Positions 1-4,512 are shown, counted from the first letter of the stretch. The stretch: DNA of 9,298 nucleotides from Alphaproteobacteria bacterium (GCA_947456345.1 CANGQU010000016.1:1-9298), one strand, 5' to 3'. Program-made: numbers and translations. The notes: generated from the sequence alone by a model not told the origin.

Positions 1-70
1 CAGCGCCGCAACGGTGCCATTGCCGCGCTAAGTCCGAGGCGGCTAGCGGTCGGCCTCGGATGTAACCCAT
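1..70 (-). CDS. Possible 5' part of a leftward gene, truncated by the window edge
   Basis: A minus-strand frame is open from the window edge through the ATG at 68-70. The start would read MGYIRGRPLAASDLARQW, and codon choice resembles neighbouring genes. The frame stays open further upstream to about 238, so the true start is unclear. There is no Shine-Dalgarno sequence before the ATG at 70. It would be the next member of the leftward cro-type operon, but the small rightward ORF at 152-274 lies between it and the previous gene. I do not recognise the product. A perfect 7-bp inverted repeat (34-40 and 53-59) lies inside it and may only be a by-product of coding. Confidence 0.28.
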   Translation of the reverse strand, partial: MGYIRGRPLAASDLARQWHRCGA

Positions 71-151
71 TTGAGGGACGGCGATGGCGTTGCCGCCACC
101 GCCGCCTTGTCCTATGGTCGAGGGTTGGAACAACAACCCACAGGACAAAAC

Positions 152-274
152 ATGGACATGGATAAAAAACTGGCCGAGCTTTTGCGCACGATAAAAAATA
201 TCGAAACCAAATTGGATAAAATGGAGCATAAGCTGCAACATATTCAAACCCTATGCTCGAGGATAAAATCGTAA
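152..274 (+). CDS. Small coiled-coil protein (40 aa), unknown function
   Basis: The ORF begins MDMDKKLAELLRTI and ends KS. It is almost entirely an amphipathic helix with hydrophobic residues (L, I, I, L, M, L, I) at heptad-like spacing and many Lys/Glu, so a short coiled coil is likely. The ATG at 152 is preceded by AGGAC six bases upstream; the longer frame from position 71 adds a low-complexity N-terminus without support. Its 3' end overlaps the end of the convergent gene at 244-585 by 31 bases. Possible roles include a small phage accessory or oligomerising protein; nothing in the sequence decides this. Confidence 0.45.
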   Translation: MDMDKKLAELLRTIKNIETKLDKMEHKLQHIQTLCSRIKS

Positions 275-585
275 ATCGCCGCCGCCTGAGCCAACACCGA
301 ATTCATTACGATAGGGTTTAATAAGAATTGGATTTTTGGTTCATGAGTGACGCTGGCTAAATACGTATCCACCGCCGATTCCAATGCGCGCCGCGCCAAG
401 AACGGGGCCGGACGCTGGGCGATAAACGCGGCTAATCCGGCGGCGCATGGAATGATTGGCTGCCGCAACCGCTCGGCCAGCAACACGGCCTGATACCGGT
501 GCCAGGCATTGGCAGCGGTGGGATCAAGCACGCTGCTAAATTCGGCGTCGATTACGGCAATTTGGTCGGCACTCAATTCGCTCAT
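244..585 (-). CDS. Hypothetical early phage protein (113 aa)
   Basis: A leftward gene in the same direction as the Cro-like gene and 66 bases downstream of it, so probably in the same early operon. The product begins MSELSADQIAVIDAEF, is Ala-rich and mostly helical by composition, and shows no signal peptide, membrane segment or catalytic motif I recognise. A G-run with GGAC lies just upstream of the ATG as Shine-Dalgarno sequence. That G-run can pair with an upstream CCCC (minus-strand CCCC-AAA-GGGG, positions 602-592), which could limit ribosome access. In lambdoid phages this slot often holds replication or regulatory genes, but I have no direct evidence for that role. Confidence 0.7.
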   Translation of the reverse strand: MSELSADQIAVIDAEFSSVLDPTAANAWHRYQAVLLAERLRQPIIPCAAGLAAFIAQRPAPFLARRALESAVDTYLASVTHEPKIQFLLNPIVMNSVLAQAAAIYDFILEHRV

Positions 586-651
586 TTGTCCCCCCTTTGG
601 GGTAATGGCGATATTTCCGCTTTTAGGCTATATCTGTTGCCTTGGTGGGGA

Positions 652-873
652 TTATTGCGGTGGCGCATGGTCACCCCCGGTGGGATAGAAGAAGTCATTT
701 GGAGTGACTTGTCCTCCACTGGCTTGAAAATATTCGCGCATAAATTTTTGTGTTGGACGCCGCTCACCGTTAGCGTGTTTGCGCACCGTCTCATGCACTA
801 AACCGCGCTCACGAGCGAACTCGGCACATGTTTTTTTATTTTTTGCTAACCAATCGTATAGTTTCATACTCAT
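652..873 (-). CDS. Cro/YdaS-like helix-turn-helix protein
   Basis: A small DNA-binding protein of 71-73 residues. The core MKLYDWLAKNKKTCAEFARE followed by GLVHETVRKHANGERRPTQ fits the helix-turn-helix of the YdaS/Cro group of phage regulators. It is divergent from the CI-like repressor and separated from it by an operator array, the classic position for cro. Two starts exist, ATG at 873 and ATG at 867. The -10 element of its best promoter ends at 874, so a transcript from it would start near 867 at the second ATG and be leaderless. The family alignment also suits the Met at 867. A second possible promoter further upstream (TTGAGT-N17-GATATT on the minus strand) would include the ATG at 873. 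Its C-terminal end (NDFFYPTGGDHAPPQ) is probably flexible. Confidence 0.82.
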   Translation of the reverse strand: MSMKLYDWLAKNKKTCAEFARERGLVHETVRKHANGERRPTQKFMREYFQASGGQVTPNDFFYPTGGDHAPPQ

Positions 874-902
874 ATCCCAACATATTGTTGGATAATAGTC
901 AA
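874..902 (-). promoter_or_regulatory. cro-type promoter with operator in the spacer
   Basis: On the minus strand TTGACT (902-897), a 17-base spacer and TGGGAT (879-874) form a sigma70-like promoter. The operator at 877-891 covers the spacer end and most of the -10, so a bound repressor would block RNA polymerase. The arrangement nearly duplicates the promoter at 3418-3446. The predicted transcription start falls at about 867, the second ATG of the Cro-like gene. Confidence 0.6.
877..891. promoter_or_regulatory. Operator O1 (cI/cro array)
   Basis: CCAACATATTGTTGG is an inverted repeat of CCAACA and TGTTGG around a TAT centre. It is the best-conserved site of this array, sits on the cro-type -10, and is the same sequence, read on the other strand, as the site at 3429-3443. 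It probably binds the CI-like repressor and/or the Cro-like protein. Confidence 0.75.
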
Positions 903-910
903 CAAAATAT

Positions 911-925
911 CAAACATATTGTTGG
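911..925. promoter_or_regulatory. Operator O2 (cI/cro array)
   Basis: CAAACATATTGTTGG differs from O1 at one base and starts exactly 34 bases from it. The same 34-base step occurs twice in the second array at 3361-3443. It lies between the divergent cro-like and cI-like genes. Confidence 0.7.
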
Positions 926-931
926 TTTACT

Positions 932-946
932 CAAATTATTTGTTGA
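932..946. promoter_or_regulatory. Operator O3 (cI/cro array), weak
   Basis: CAAATTATTTGTTGA matches O1 at 10 of 15 positions and keeps one good half-site, TGTTG. It is 21 bases (two helical turns) from O2 and closest to the repressor gene. A close relative is at 3361-3375. No convincing -35/-10 pair or Shine-Dalgarno sequence is visible before the repressor ATG at 963, so the repressor promoter may be weak or activated. Confidence 0.5.
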
Positions 947-962
947 TTCAAATACATAACTT

Positions 963-1625
963 ATGAAATCCACAACCAACAAAATTAGAGAAATTCGAAA
1001 AGCCAAGGGTTTAAGCCAGCAACAGCTGGCCGACCTAGTTGGAACAAGTAATCAACAAATATCTTTTCTTGAGAACGGGGAGCGCCAATTAAATTTGGAT
1101 TGGATCGAAAGGCTATCCAAAGTCCTGGGAGCCTCAGTGTCGGAAATAATCGGTGAAAAGGAATTTACTGCCCAGCGAATCTCTCAAACCGAAATCCATC
1201 CTGTCACCATTCCTGTGGCCTCATCGACACAAGCCACCCCGCGTGACTTCCCCTTGATGGGTTATGCCCAGGCGGTGGATGCGGATTCGATCCCAACCGC
1301 CCTGGAAAAACGGCCGATCAAGTTATTGGAACGCCCGCCGCAGTTTTTCGGCGTCGATGATGGTTTTGCCGTGATCGTGGCGGGGGCGGCCATGTCGCCG
1401 CGCTTTGAAAACAAAGATTTGCTGTACATCAACCCGCGCCTGATGGCGGCGGTGGATGACGATGTGCTGATTGAAATGAACGATGGCGGCATCGCCCTGC
1501 GCCGGATTATGGCGATTGATGCCAATGGCGTGACCCTGCGCCAATACCAGCCCAAAAAAGATACTAAATTCTTGAAAACCCAATACCGCCGCTTGATGCG
1601 CGTGGTGATGGTGGCGAGGGAGTAA
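963..1625 (+). CDS. CI-like phage repressor: XRE HTH plus S24/LexA-like domain lacking the catalytic dyad
   Basis: The protein has 220 residues. Residues 5-64 form an XRE-type helix-turn-helix (GLSQQQLADLVGTSNQQISF, then ENGER). Residues 95-220 resemble the S24/LexA C-terminal domain, with VIVAGAAMSPRFENKDLLYI and later LRRIM and LRQYQPKK. In active members the first motif reads GDSM and the second carries a Lys before RL. Here the Ser position is Ala143 and the Lys position is Arg180. The usual Ala-Gly type cleavage site is also not evident in PLMGYAQAV. So the domain probably serves only dimerisation and cooperativity. It likely represses the divergent cro-type promoter and the promoter at 3418. 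No Shine-Dalgarno sequence precedes the ATG, so a leaderless message is possible. Its stop codon overlaps the next start (TAATG). Confidence 0.88.
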   Translation: MKSTTNKIREIRKAKGLSQQQLADLVGTSNQQISFLENGERQLNLDWIERLSKVLGASVSEIIGEKEFTAQRISQTEIHPVTIPVASSTQATPRDFPLMGYAQAVDADSIPTALEKRPIKLLERPPQFFGVDDGFAVIVAGAAMSPRFENKDLLYINPRLMAAVDDDVLIEMNDGGIALRRIMAIDANGVTLRQYQPKKDTKFLKTQYRRLMRVVMVARE

Positions 1626-2263
1626 TGACGCAAAAGCGTGTAATTTGTTACGTGGACGGGTTTAATTTATACCACGCGATCGACAATCTCAATAAACCGC
1701 ACCTAAAATGGCTTGATCTTCGGTCTTTGGTCGAAAAAAATTACGTTAACAGCCATGCGGAAAAACTTGTGGCGATCAAGTATTTCTCGGCACTGGCAAC
1801 CCACCGCCCATCCGTTGGTCGGCATAGAACTTACATCCGCGCCATACAATCAACCGGCGTAGAAGTTATATTGGGCAAATTCGGCACCGATCCAAAGTTA
1901 TGCCGCCGCTGTAATTATAATTGGGATGAAAGACGAGAGAAAAAATCCGATGTTCGTTTGGCTTGCACTATGGTGGTTGACGCATACACCGATCAAATGG
2001 ATACGGCTATCTTAATCTCAAATGATACCGATTTTGTTCCACCTATAGAAGTTTTGTGCGGGTTACCTAATCCAAAAACGGTGCGCGCCTTGGTTCCACC
2101 AGGCATGAATATAAACATGGATCTGTCAAATGCCGCCGACACAAATAATCCAAGCGCCCAGATCACTAGGGATATTCTGGAACAAAACTTATTTAACAGA
2201 ATTTTGCGCGACGAGTTCAAAAAAATAATACGTAGGCCGCCGGAATACGATCCACCAAAATAA
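1625..2263 (+). CDS. NYN/PIN-like nuclease co-expressed with the repressor
   Basis: A 212-residue protein of the NYN (PIN-fold) group, whose known members are metal-dependent RNases or related nucleases. The N-terminal signature YVDGFNLY supplies Asp11. A KKSDVRLACTMVVDAY segment supplies Asp109 and Asp119, and ISNDTDF supplies Asp134 and Asp136. These Asp positions fit an intact acidic active site. An insert with CRRC (Cys93, Cys96) may bind zinc. The start codon overlaps the repressor stop by one base (TAATG), with GAGGGAG just upstream, so it should be translated together with the repressor in the lysogen. Codon use is more A+T-rich than in the repressor, which suggests separate acquisition. 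A defence, superinfection-exclusion or host-RNA role is plausible but inferred from position. Confidence 0.85.
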   Translation: MTQKRVICYVDGFNLYHAIDNLNKPHLKWLDLRSLVEKNYVNSHAEKLVAIKYFSALATHRPSVGRHRTYIRAIQSTGVEVILGKFGTDPKLCRRCNYNWDERREKKSDVRLACTMVVDAYTDQMDTAILISNDTDFVPPIEVLCGLPNPKTVRALVPPGMNINMDLSNAADTNNPSAQITRDILEQNLFNRILRDEFKKIIRRPPEYDPPK

Positions 2264-2290
2264 AGACCCCACGACCTTGCGACCGTGGGG
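2257..2290 (-). terminator. Intrinsic terminator, strongest on the minus strand
   Basis: A perfect 7-bp stem, CCCCACG (2267-2273) with CGTGGGG (2284-2290), has a 10-base loop. On the minus strand it is followed by TCTTTATTTT, a good uridine tract. On the plus strand it starts three bases after the NYN gene stop but has no T-run, so it may act both ways with a bias to the leftward transcript. Confidence 0.6.
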
Positions 2291-2390
2291 ATACGGATCC
2301 TCGCCAATTCTTTCAGTGGGTTGGGTGTCCGCGGGTATGCTTAGAATTCTAAACACATTTTATGAAAATCATACTAACCAAAAATGGTTA
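2257..2390 (-). ncRNA. Candidate small RNA or short leftward transcript
   Basis: A promoter at 2397-2425 and a terminator at 2257-2290, both on the minus strand, outline an RNA of about 130 nt. The interval contains no leftward ORF of useful length: the ATG near 2362 closes after seven codons. Its 5' part can form a hairpin from the 14-base repeat AACCAAAAATGGTT (2377-2390), and it contains the perfect palindrome TTAGAATTCTAA (2341-2352). Its 3' end is complementary to the end of the repressor-NYN transcript. An antisense or phage regulatory RNA is possible. The call depends on promoter and terminator prediction alone. Confidence 0.35.
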
Positions 2391-2396
2391 TACTTG

Positions 2397-2425
2397 ATCA
2401 TTACACAATCAAAACATATTGTCAA
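2397..2425 (-). promoter_or_regulatory. Leftward sigma70-like promoter with extended -10
   Basis: On the minus strand a perfect TTGACA (2425-2420), a 17-base spacer and AATGAT (2402-2397) occur, with TGT directly before the -10 as an extended element. The start should lie near 2390, and transcription runs towards the terminator at 2290-2257. Confidence 0.5.
2411..2425. promoter_or_regulatory. Operator-like core overlapping the leftward promoter
   Basis: AAAACATATTGTCAA contains the exact ten-base core AACATATTGT of operators O1 and O2, although the outer bases differ (10 of 15 match). It overlaps the -35 at 2420-2425. If real, the repressor would also control the candidate RNA. Confidence 0.38.
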
Positions 2426-2453
2426 GTAGTGGCCAGCATAAAAGCGCTACAAA

Positions 2454-2468
2454 GCCCATAAAACGGGC
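2454..2468 (-). terminator. Weak hairpin downstream of the WYL-like gene
   Basis: GCCC (2454-2457) and GGGC (2465-2468) form a 4-bp stem with a 7-base loop, followed on the minus strand by TTTG and a further T-rich stretch. It is a possible weak end for the leftward transcript from 3291. Confidence 0.25.
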
Positions 2469-2498
2469 ATTATACTACGGGTAACTTTATTGCTAGCA

Positions 2499-2642
2499 CT
2501 AAACATTATGCTCCCACGGCCCGGCGGGGGCTGCGGGTTTAGCGGGTTCTGGCGGCTTGGCTTCCACCGCAGCGGGCGATAAATCGGCCTTATTATACAA
2601 TACCCTTCCAGGCTTCAGAAGCGGGGGTTGCCGCTTGGCGAT
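2499..2642 (-). other. Out-of-frame Pro/Ala-rich tail after the WYL-like gene
   Basis: One reading frame away from the gene at 2593-3291, the minus strand is open from 2642 to a TAG at 2499. It contains ADLSPAAVEAKPPEPAK and ends GPWEHNV, a composition that looks coding. It has no ATG; a TTG follows AAGGG but too closely. Both frames overlap across a run of five C on the minus strand, so a one-base indel or frameshift there would fuse the tail to the upstream protein. It could also be a decayed gene end. Confidence 0.4.
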
Positions 2643-3291
2643 TTAACAAATCATCCAAAAATTTCTGTGGATTATCTATAATTTCGCCACTACCCAAATC
2701 AGTGATGCTTAAAATCCGATCGGTTTTAAACCAACGCTTGGCATCGGCTTTGTGGCAATGGGCATCAATATACATATCGTTATCCGGCTGGCGGTACAGA
2801 GCGCGTGGCGTTATGTCACGCTCGGCAGGCTTCTTGTTAGCTCCGTCATATAAAATGCGCCAATCATTTTTAAAATCGGTAAAAATACGCTCACCCGGAT
2901 CGAAGTCCCTTTCAACACTATGTTTTTCGCCGTTACTTAAGTGCCGAATAGCAAGATCAATTCGGTCATTTGCCCCCTCTATTATTTCTCGCAAAAAGTC
3001 GCTCTTATCGGCCCGGCTAAGCCTTTTGTAGTGCTTAATAACCCCATCAATATGGGTGGTGTAATCAAATTCATCGTCAAAATCATAGCTGTTAGGATTT
3101 TGCGTTTCACGCACCATCGCATTAAACCCGGCGTCCTTAGCAGCATTTAAAAGCAGGACTCCTGCCTGCGCTTCACCCACCGTTTTCAAGTGCTGCAAAA
3201 AATCCGCATAAGGATTTCTCGGCCGTGCGGGCCACATCTTGGTCAAAAGCCACAATAAGGTTGCCGTGGCAAAGCCTATAAAGAAAAACAT
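2593..3291 (-). CDS. Membrane-anchored protein with WYL-like C-terminal domain
   Basis: A 232-residue leftward gene. Residues 1-20 (MFFFIGFATATLLWLLTKMW) form a single N-terminal membrane helix, followed by Pro/Arg residues, so the rest is probably cytoplasmic. The middle is charged and helical. Residues 144-206 have a small beta-rich WYL-like pattern: WRILYDG, Arg158, DITPRALY, then MYIDAHCHKADAKRWFKTDR and GEIID. WYL domains are often ligand- or nucleic-acid-sensing regulators in defence and stress genes. GGAGG stands six bases before the ATG. It is divergent from the 3471 operon across an operator array, so it is probably repressor-controlled. After the stop at 2593 another frame continues with a coding-looking Pro/Ala-rich tail, so the 3' end may be frameshifted. 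Confidence 0.72.
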   Translation of the reverse strand: MFFFIGFATATLLWLLTKMWPARPRNPYADFLQHLKTVGEAQAGVLLLNAAKDAGFNAMVRETQNPNSYDFDDEFDYTTHIDGVIKHYKRLSRADKSDFLREIIEGANDRIDLAIRHLSNGEKHSVERDFDPGERIFTDFKNDWRILYDGANKKPAERDITPRALYRQPDNDMYIDAHCHKADAKRWFKTDRILSITDLGSGEIIDNPQKFLDDLLNRQAATPASEAWKGIV

Positions 3292-3360
3292 ATTCAGCCT
3301 CCAAATCCTTTGCTGATTTTAGGCCTCCCCGACCTGCAAATCTACATACCCCCGTCTTTA

Positions 3361-3375
3361 CTAACAAATAATTGA
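3361..3375. promoter_or_regulatory. Operator O3' (second array), weak
   Basis: CTAACAAATAATTGA resembles operator O3 read on the other strand (12 of 15 bases, with AACAAATAATT exact). It lies 34 bases before the site at 3395 and in the same order relative to the lytic promoter as O3 in the cI/cro array. Confidence 0.45.
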
Positions 3376-3394
3376 AAATCAATGAAAATAAAAT

Positions 3395-3409
3395 CCAACA
3401 TTTTGTTGA
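3395..3409. promoter_or_regulatory. Operator O2' (second array)
   Basis: CCAACATTTTGTTGA matches O1 at 13 of 15 bases. It is exactly 34 bases from the next site at 3429. Read leftward its end forms TTGGAT, a possible -35 for the WYL-like gene (with TCAATT 17 bases on), so it may control that side. Confidence 0.68.
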
Positions 3410-3417
3410 TTTATTGA

Positions 3418-3446
3418 TTGACATTTATCCAACAATATGTTGGAAT
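3418..3446 (+). promoter_or_regulatory. Early rightward promoter with operator in the spacer
   Basis: A perfect TTGACA (3418-3423), a 17-base spacer and TGGAAT (3441-3446) precede the gene at 3471. The sequence from -35 to -10 is almost the same as the cro-type promoter at 874-902. The start should be near 3453, giving a leader of about 18 bases with TTGAGG as ribosome binding site. The operator at 3429-3443 overlaps spacer and -10. Confidence 0.68.
3429..3443. promoter_or_regulatory. Operator O1' (second array)
   Basis: CCAACAATATGTTGG is the exact reverse complement of O1 at 877-891. It sits in the rightward promoter as O1 sits in the cro-type promoter. This identity across 2.5 kb is the strongest evidence for a shared repressor. 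Confidence 0.75.
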
Positions 3447-3470
3447 AGCCTTCAATCAATTGAGGTTATC

Positions 3471-3650
3471 ATGAAACATAAAAACACCGACGAAAAATAC
3501 CGCGACCTCCTTGCCGCTGTGCAGGGCTATTTGGATCAAGGCCCAGCGGTGTATGGCCCGCTGACTCCAGCAGTTATACAACATTTAAAAACCATGGCGA
3601 ATCACGCGGCGGCACCAACCGCGATAATAGGTGTGTCATGCGCCGCATAA
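3471..3650 (+). CDS. Small early protein (59 aa), unknown function
   Basis: The first gene after the operator-controlled promoter at 3418-3446. TTGAGG lies five bases before the ATG, so the start is well supported; longer frames upstream run through the operators. The product begins MKHKNTDEKYRDLLAAVQGY, has a charged helical first half and an Ala-rich end, and has no recognised motif or membrane segment. By analogy with first early genes of temperate phages it could be an antirepressor or host-takeover protein, but nothing in the sequence shows this. Confidence 0.62.
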   Translation: MKHKNTDEKYRDLLAAVQGYLDQGPAVYGPLTPAVIQHLKTMANHAAAPTAIIGVSCAA

Positions 3651-3679
3651 TGCACCGCGTGATTATGTTTTTGCACCTG

Positions 3680-3719
3680 GGTGGGTTGCTGCGCGCCTGG
3701 CGCGCCGAGAGCACCCACC
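3680..3719. terminator. Long G+C-rich hairpin, possible attenuator
   Basis: GGTGGGT-T-GCT (3680-3690) pairs with AGCACCCACC with one bulged T, and the inner GCGCGCC/GGCGCGC is a perfect 7-bp stem with almost no loop. No T-run follows on either strand, so it is not a textbook terminator. It lies between the 3471 gene and the nuclease gene and could reduce read-through. Confidence 0.35.
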
Positions 3720-3755
3720 GCCACACCACCGCCCGCATCCCGCATTTCGCCCGTG

Positions 3756-3764
3756 TGGTACAAT
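3756..3764 (+). promoter_or_regulatory. Possible extended -10 promoter before the nuclease gene
   Basis: TGGTACAAT is an extended -10 (TGn plus TACAAT) 27 bases before the nuclease ATG. No good -35 is present 17 bases upstream. It could be a second promoter for the operon besides the one at 3418. Confidence 0.4.
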
Positions 3765-3791
3765 CCGGCGCCATCACCACAGGTTCCCGCC

Positions 3792-4301
3792 ATGCGTAAA
3801 TTGACCCGTACCATCCCATCCGCCACCGCCATGGTTTTCGCCACCCTCGTTTTTTTCGTCGCCGGCTGTGTCAGTACCGCCGCCCCGCAAACCGTCCAAA
3901 TTACCGACGGCGACACTATCGTGCTGGGAAAAAATACCTACCGCCTGTGGGGCATGGACGCGCCGGAATTGGCCCAAGTCTGCACGCGCAAAAACGGCAA
4001 GCTGTGGGCATGCGGTAAAACCGCGCAGCGGGAATTATCTGCGCTGATTGCGGACAAGCCCGTGCAATGCCACCCCATCGCCACCGATGTGTACCACCGC
4101 AAAATCGCCAAATGCTATGCCGGCGGCACCGATCTGGCCCAGGCCATGATCGAATCCGGTCATGCCATCGCGCTCGCCACCGCCTATCAAAAACACGAAT
4201 CCACCGCCCGCAACGCCAAACGCGGCATTTGGCAAGGCAAATTCACCACGCCGCGCGATTGGCGCGCCAATCACCCCAAACGGGGATTGCGCGATGAATA
4301 G
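3792..4301 (+). CDS. Staphylococcal-nuclease-like (TNase) lipoprotein
   Basis: A 169-residue thermonuclease-family protein that would cut DNA or RNA with Ca2+ in the cell envelope. The first 30 residues are a lipoprotein signal: Arg/Lys, a hydrophobic stretch, and lipobox VAGC with Cys26 as the lipidated residue. The catalytic set is complete by motif: TDGDTI (Asp39, Asp41), YRLWGMDAPE (Arg51, Asp56, Glu59) and VYHRKIAKC (Arg103). The end, GIWQGKF..P..WR..HP, is typical of proteobacterial members. The ATG at 3792 gives the proper signal peptide; an upstream extension to 3681 would not. Its 3' end overlaps the next gene by eight bases. In a phage operon it may degrade competing or host DNA outside the cytoplasm. 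Confidence 0.87.
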   Translation: MRKLTRTIPSATAMVFATLVFFVAGCVSTAAPQTVQITDGDTIVLGKNTYRLWGMDAPELAQVCTRKNGKLWACGKTAQRELSALIADKPVQCHPIATDVYHRKIAKCYAGGTDLAQAMIESGHAIALATAYQKHESTARNAKRGIWQGKFTTPRDWRANHPKRGLRDE

Positions 4302-4512
4302 CGACAGCGCCACCGCCGTGCGGCTTATAACCCACCGCCAATCCCAAGTATGGGGGTTATTGGCCCGGGGCTTGACCGATAAACAAATCGCCCGCGATTT
4401 GCGCATCGCACCCACCACCGCCAGCACCCACCGCAAGCGGTTGTACAAAACCATTGGCTGCGCCAACCGCGTGCTGGTCGCCAAACTGTGGCACACGCCC
4501 GAGGTGATTTGA
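4294..4512 (+). CDS. Small stand-alone LuxR-type HTH regulator
   Basis: A 72-residue protein that is nearly only a LuxR/GerE helix-turn-helix: THRQSQVWGLLARGLTDKQI, then ARDLRIAPTTASTHRKRLYK, with the recognition helix near residues 40-52. There is no receiver or ligand domain, so it would bind DNA constitutively or with a partner. It begins inside the end of the nuclease gene (ATGAATAG) and its stop overlaps the next start (TGATG), so it is translated as part of the operon. Small LuxR-type proteins of this sort are common in phage early regions. Confidence 0.82.
   Translation: MNSDSATAVRLITHRQSQVWGLLARGLTDKQIARDLRIAPTTASTHRKRLYKTIGCANRVLVAKLWHTPEVI

Noticed and set aside
34..59. CCGAGGC/GCCTCGG hairpin as an intrinsic terminator
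   Set aside because: No T-run on either strand and it may lie inside a coding frame.
1..300. Second copy of the tRNA 3' end as the far attachment site
   Set aside because: No sequence resembling the tRNA 3' half occurs in the left part of the window, so the far junction is outside.
1036..1050. TCAACAAATATC inside the repressor gene as another operator
   Set aside because: Only one half-site matches and the alignment needs an extra base; it is within the HTH coding region.
1262..1633. Leftward ORFs opposite the repressor
   Set aside because: Low-complexity shadows of the repressor C-terminal domain.
2341..2352. TTAGAATTCTAA perfect palindrome as an operator
   Set aside because: Unique in the window and not at a promoter -35/-10; kept only as part of the candidate RNA.
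3574..3977. Leftward ORFs opposite the nuclease gene
   Set aside because: Arg/Gly-rich shadows of the nuclease region with no ribosome binding site or recognisable motif.
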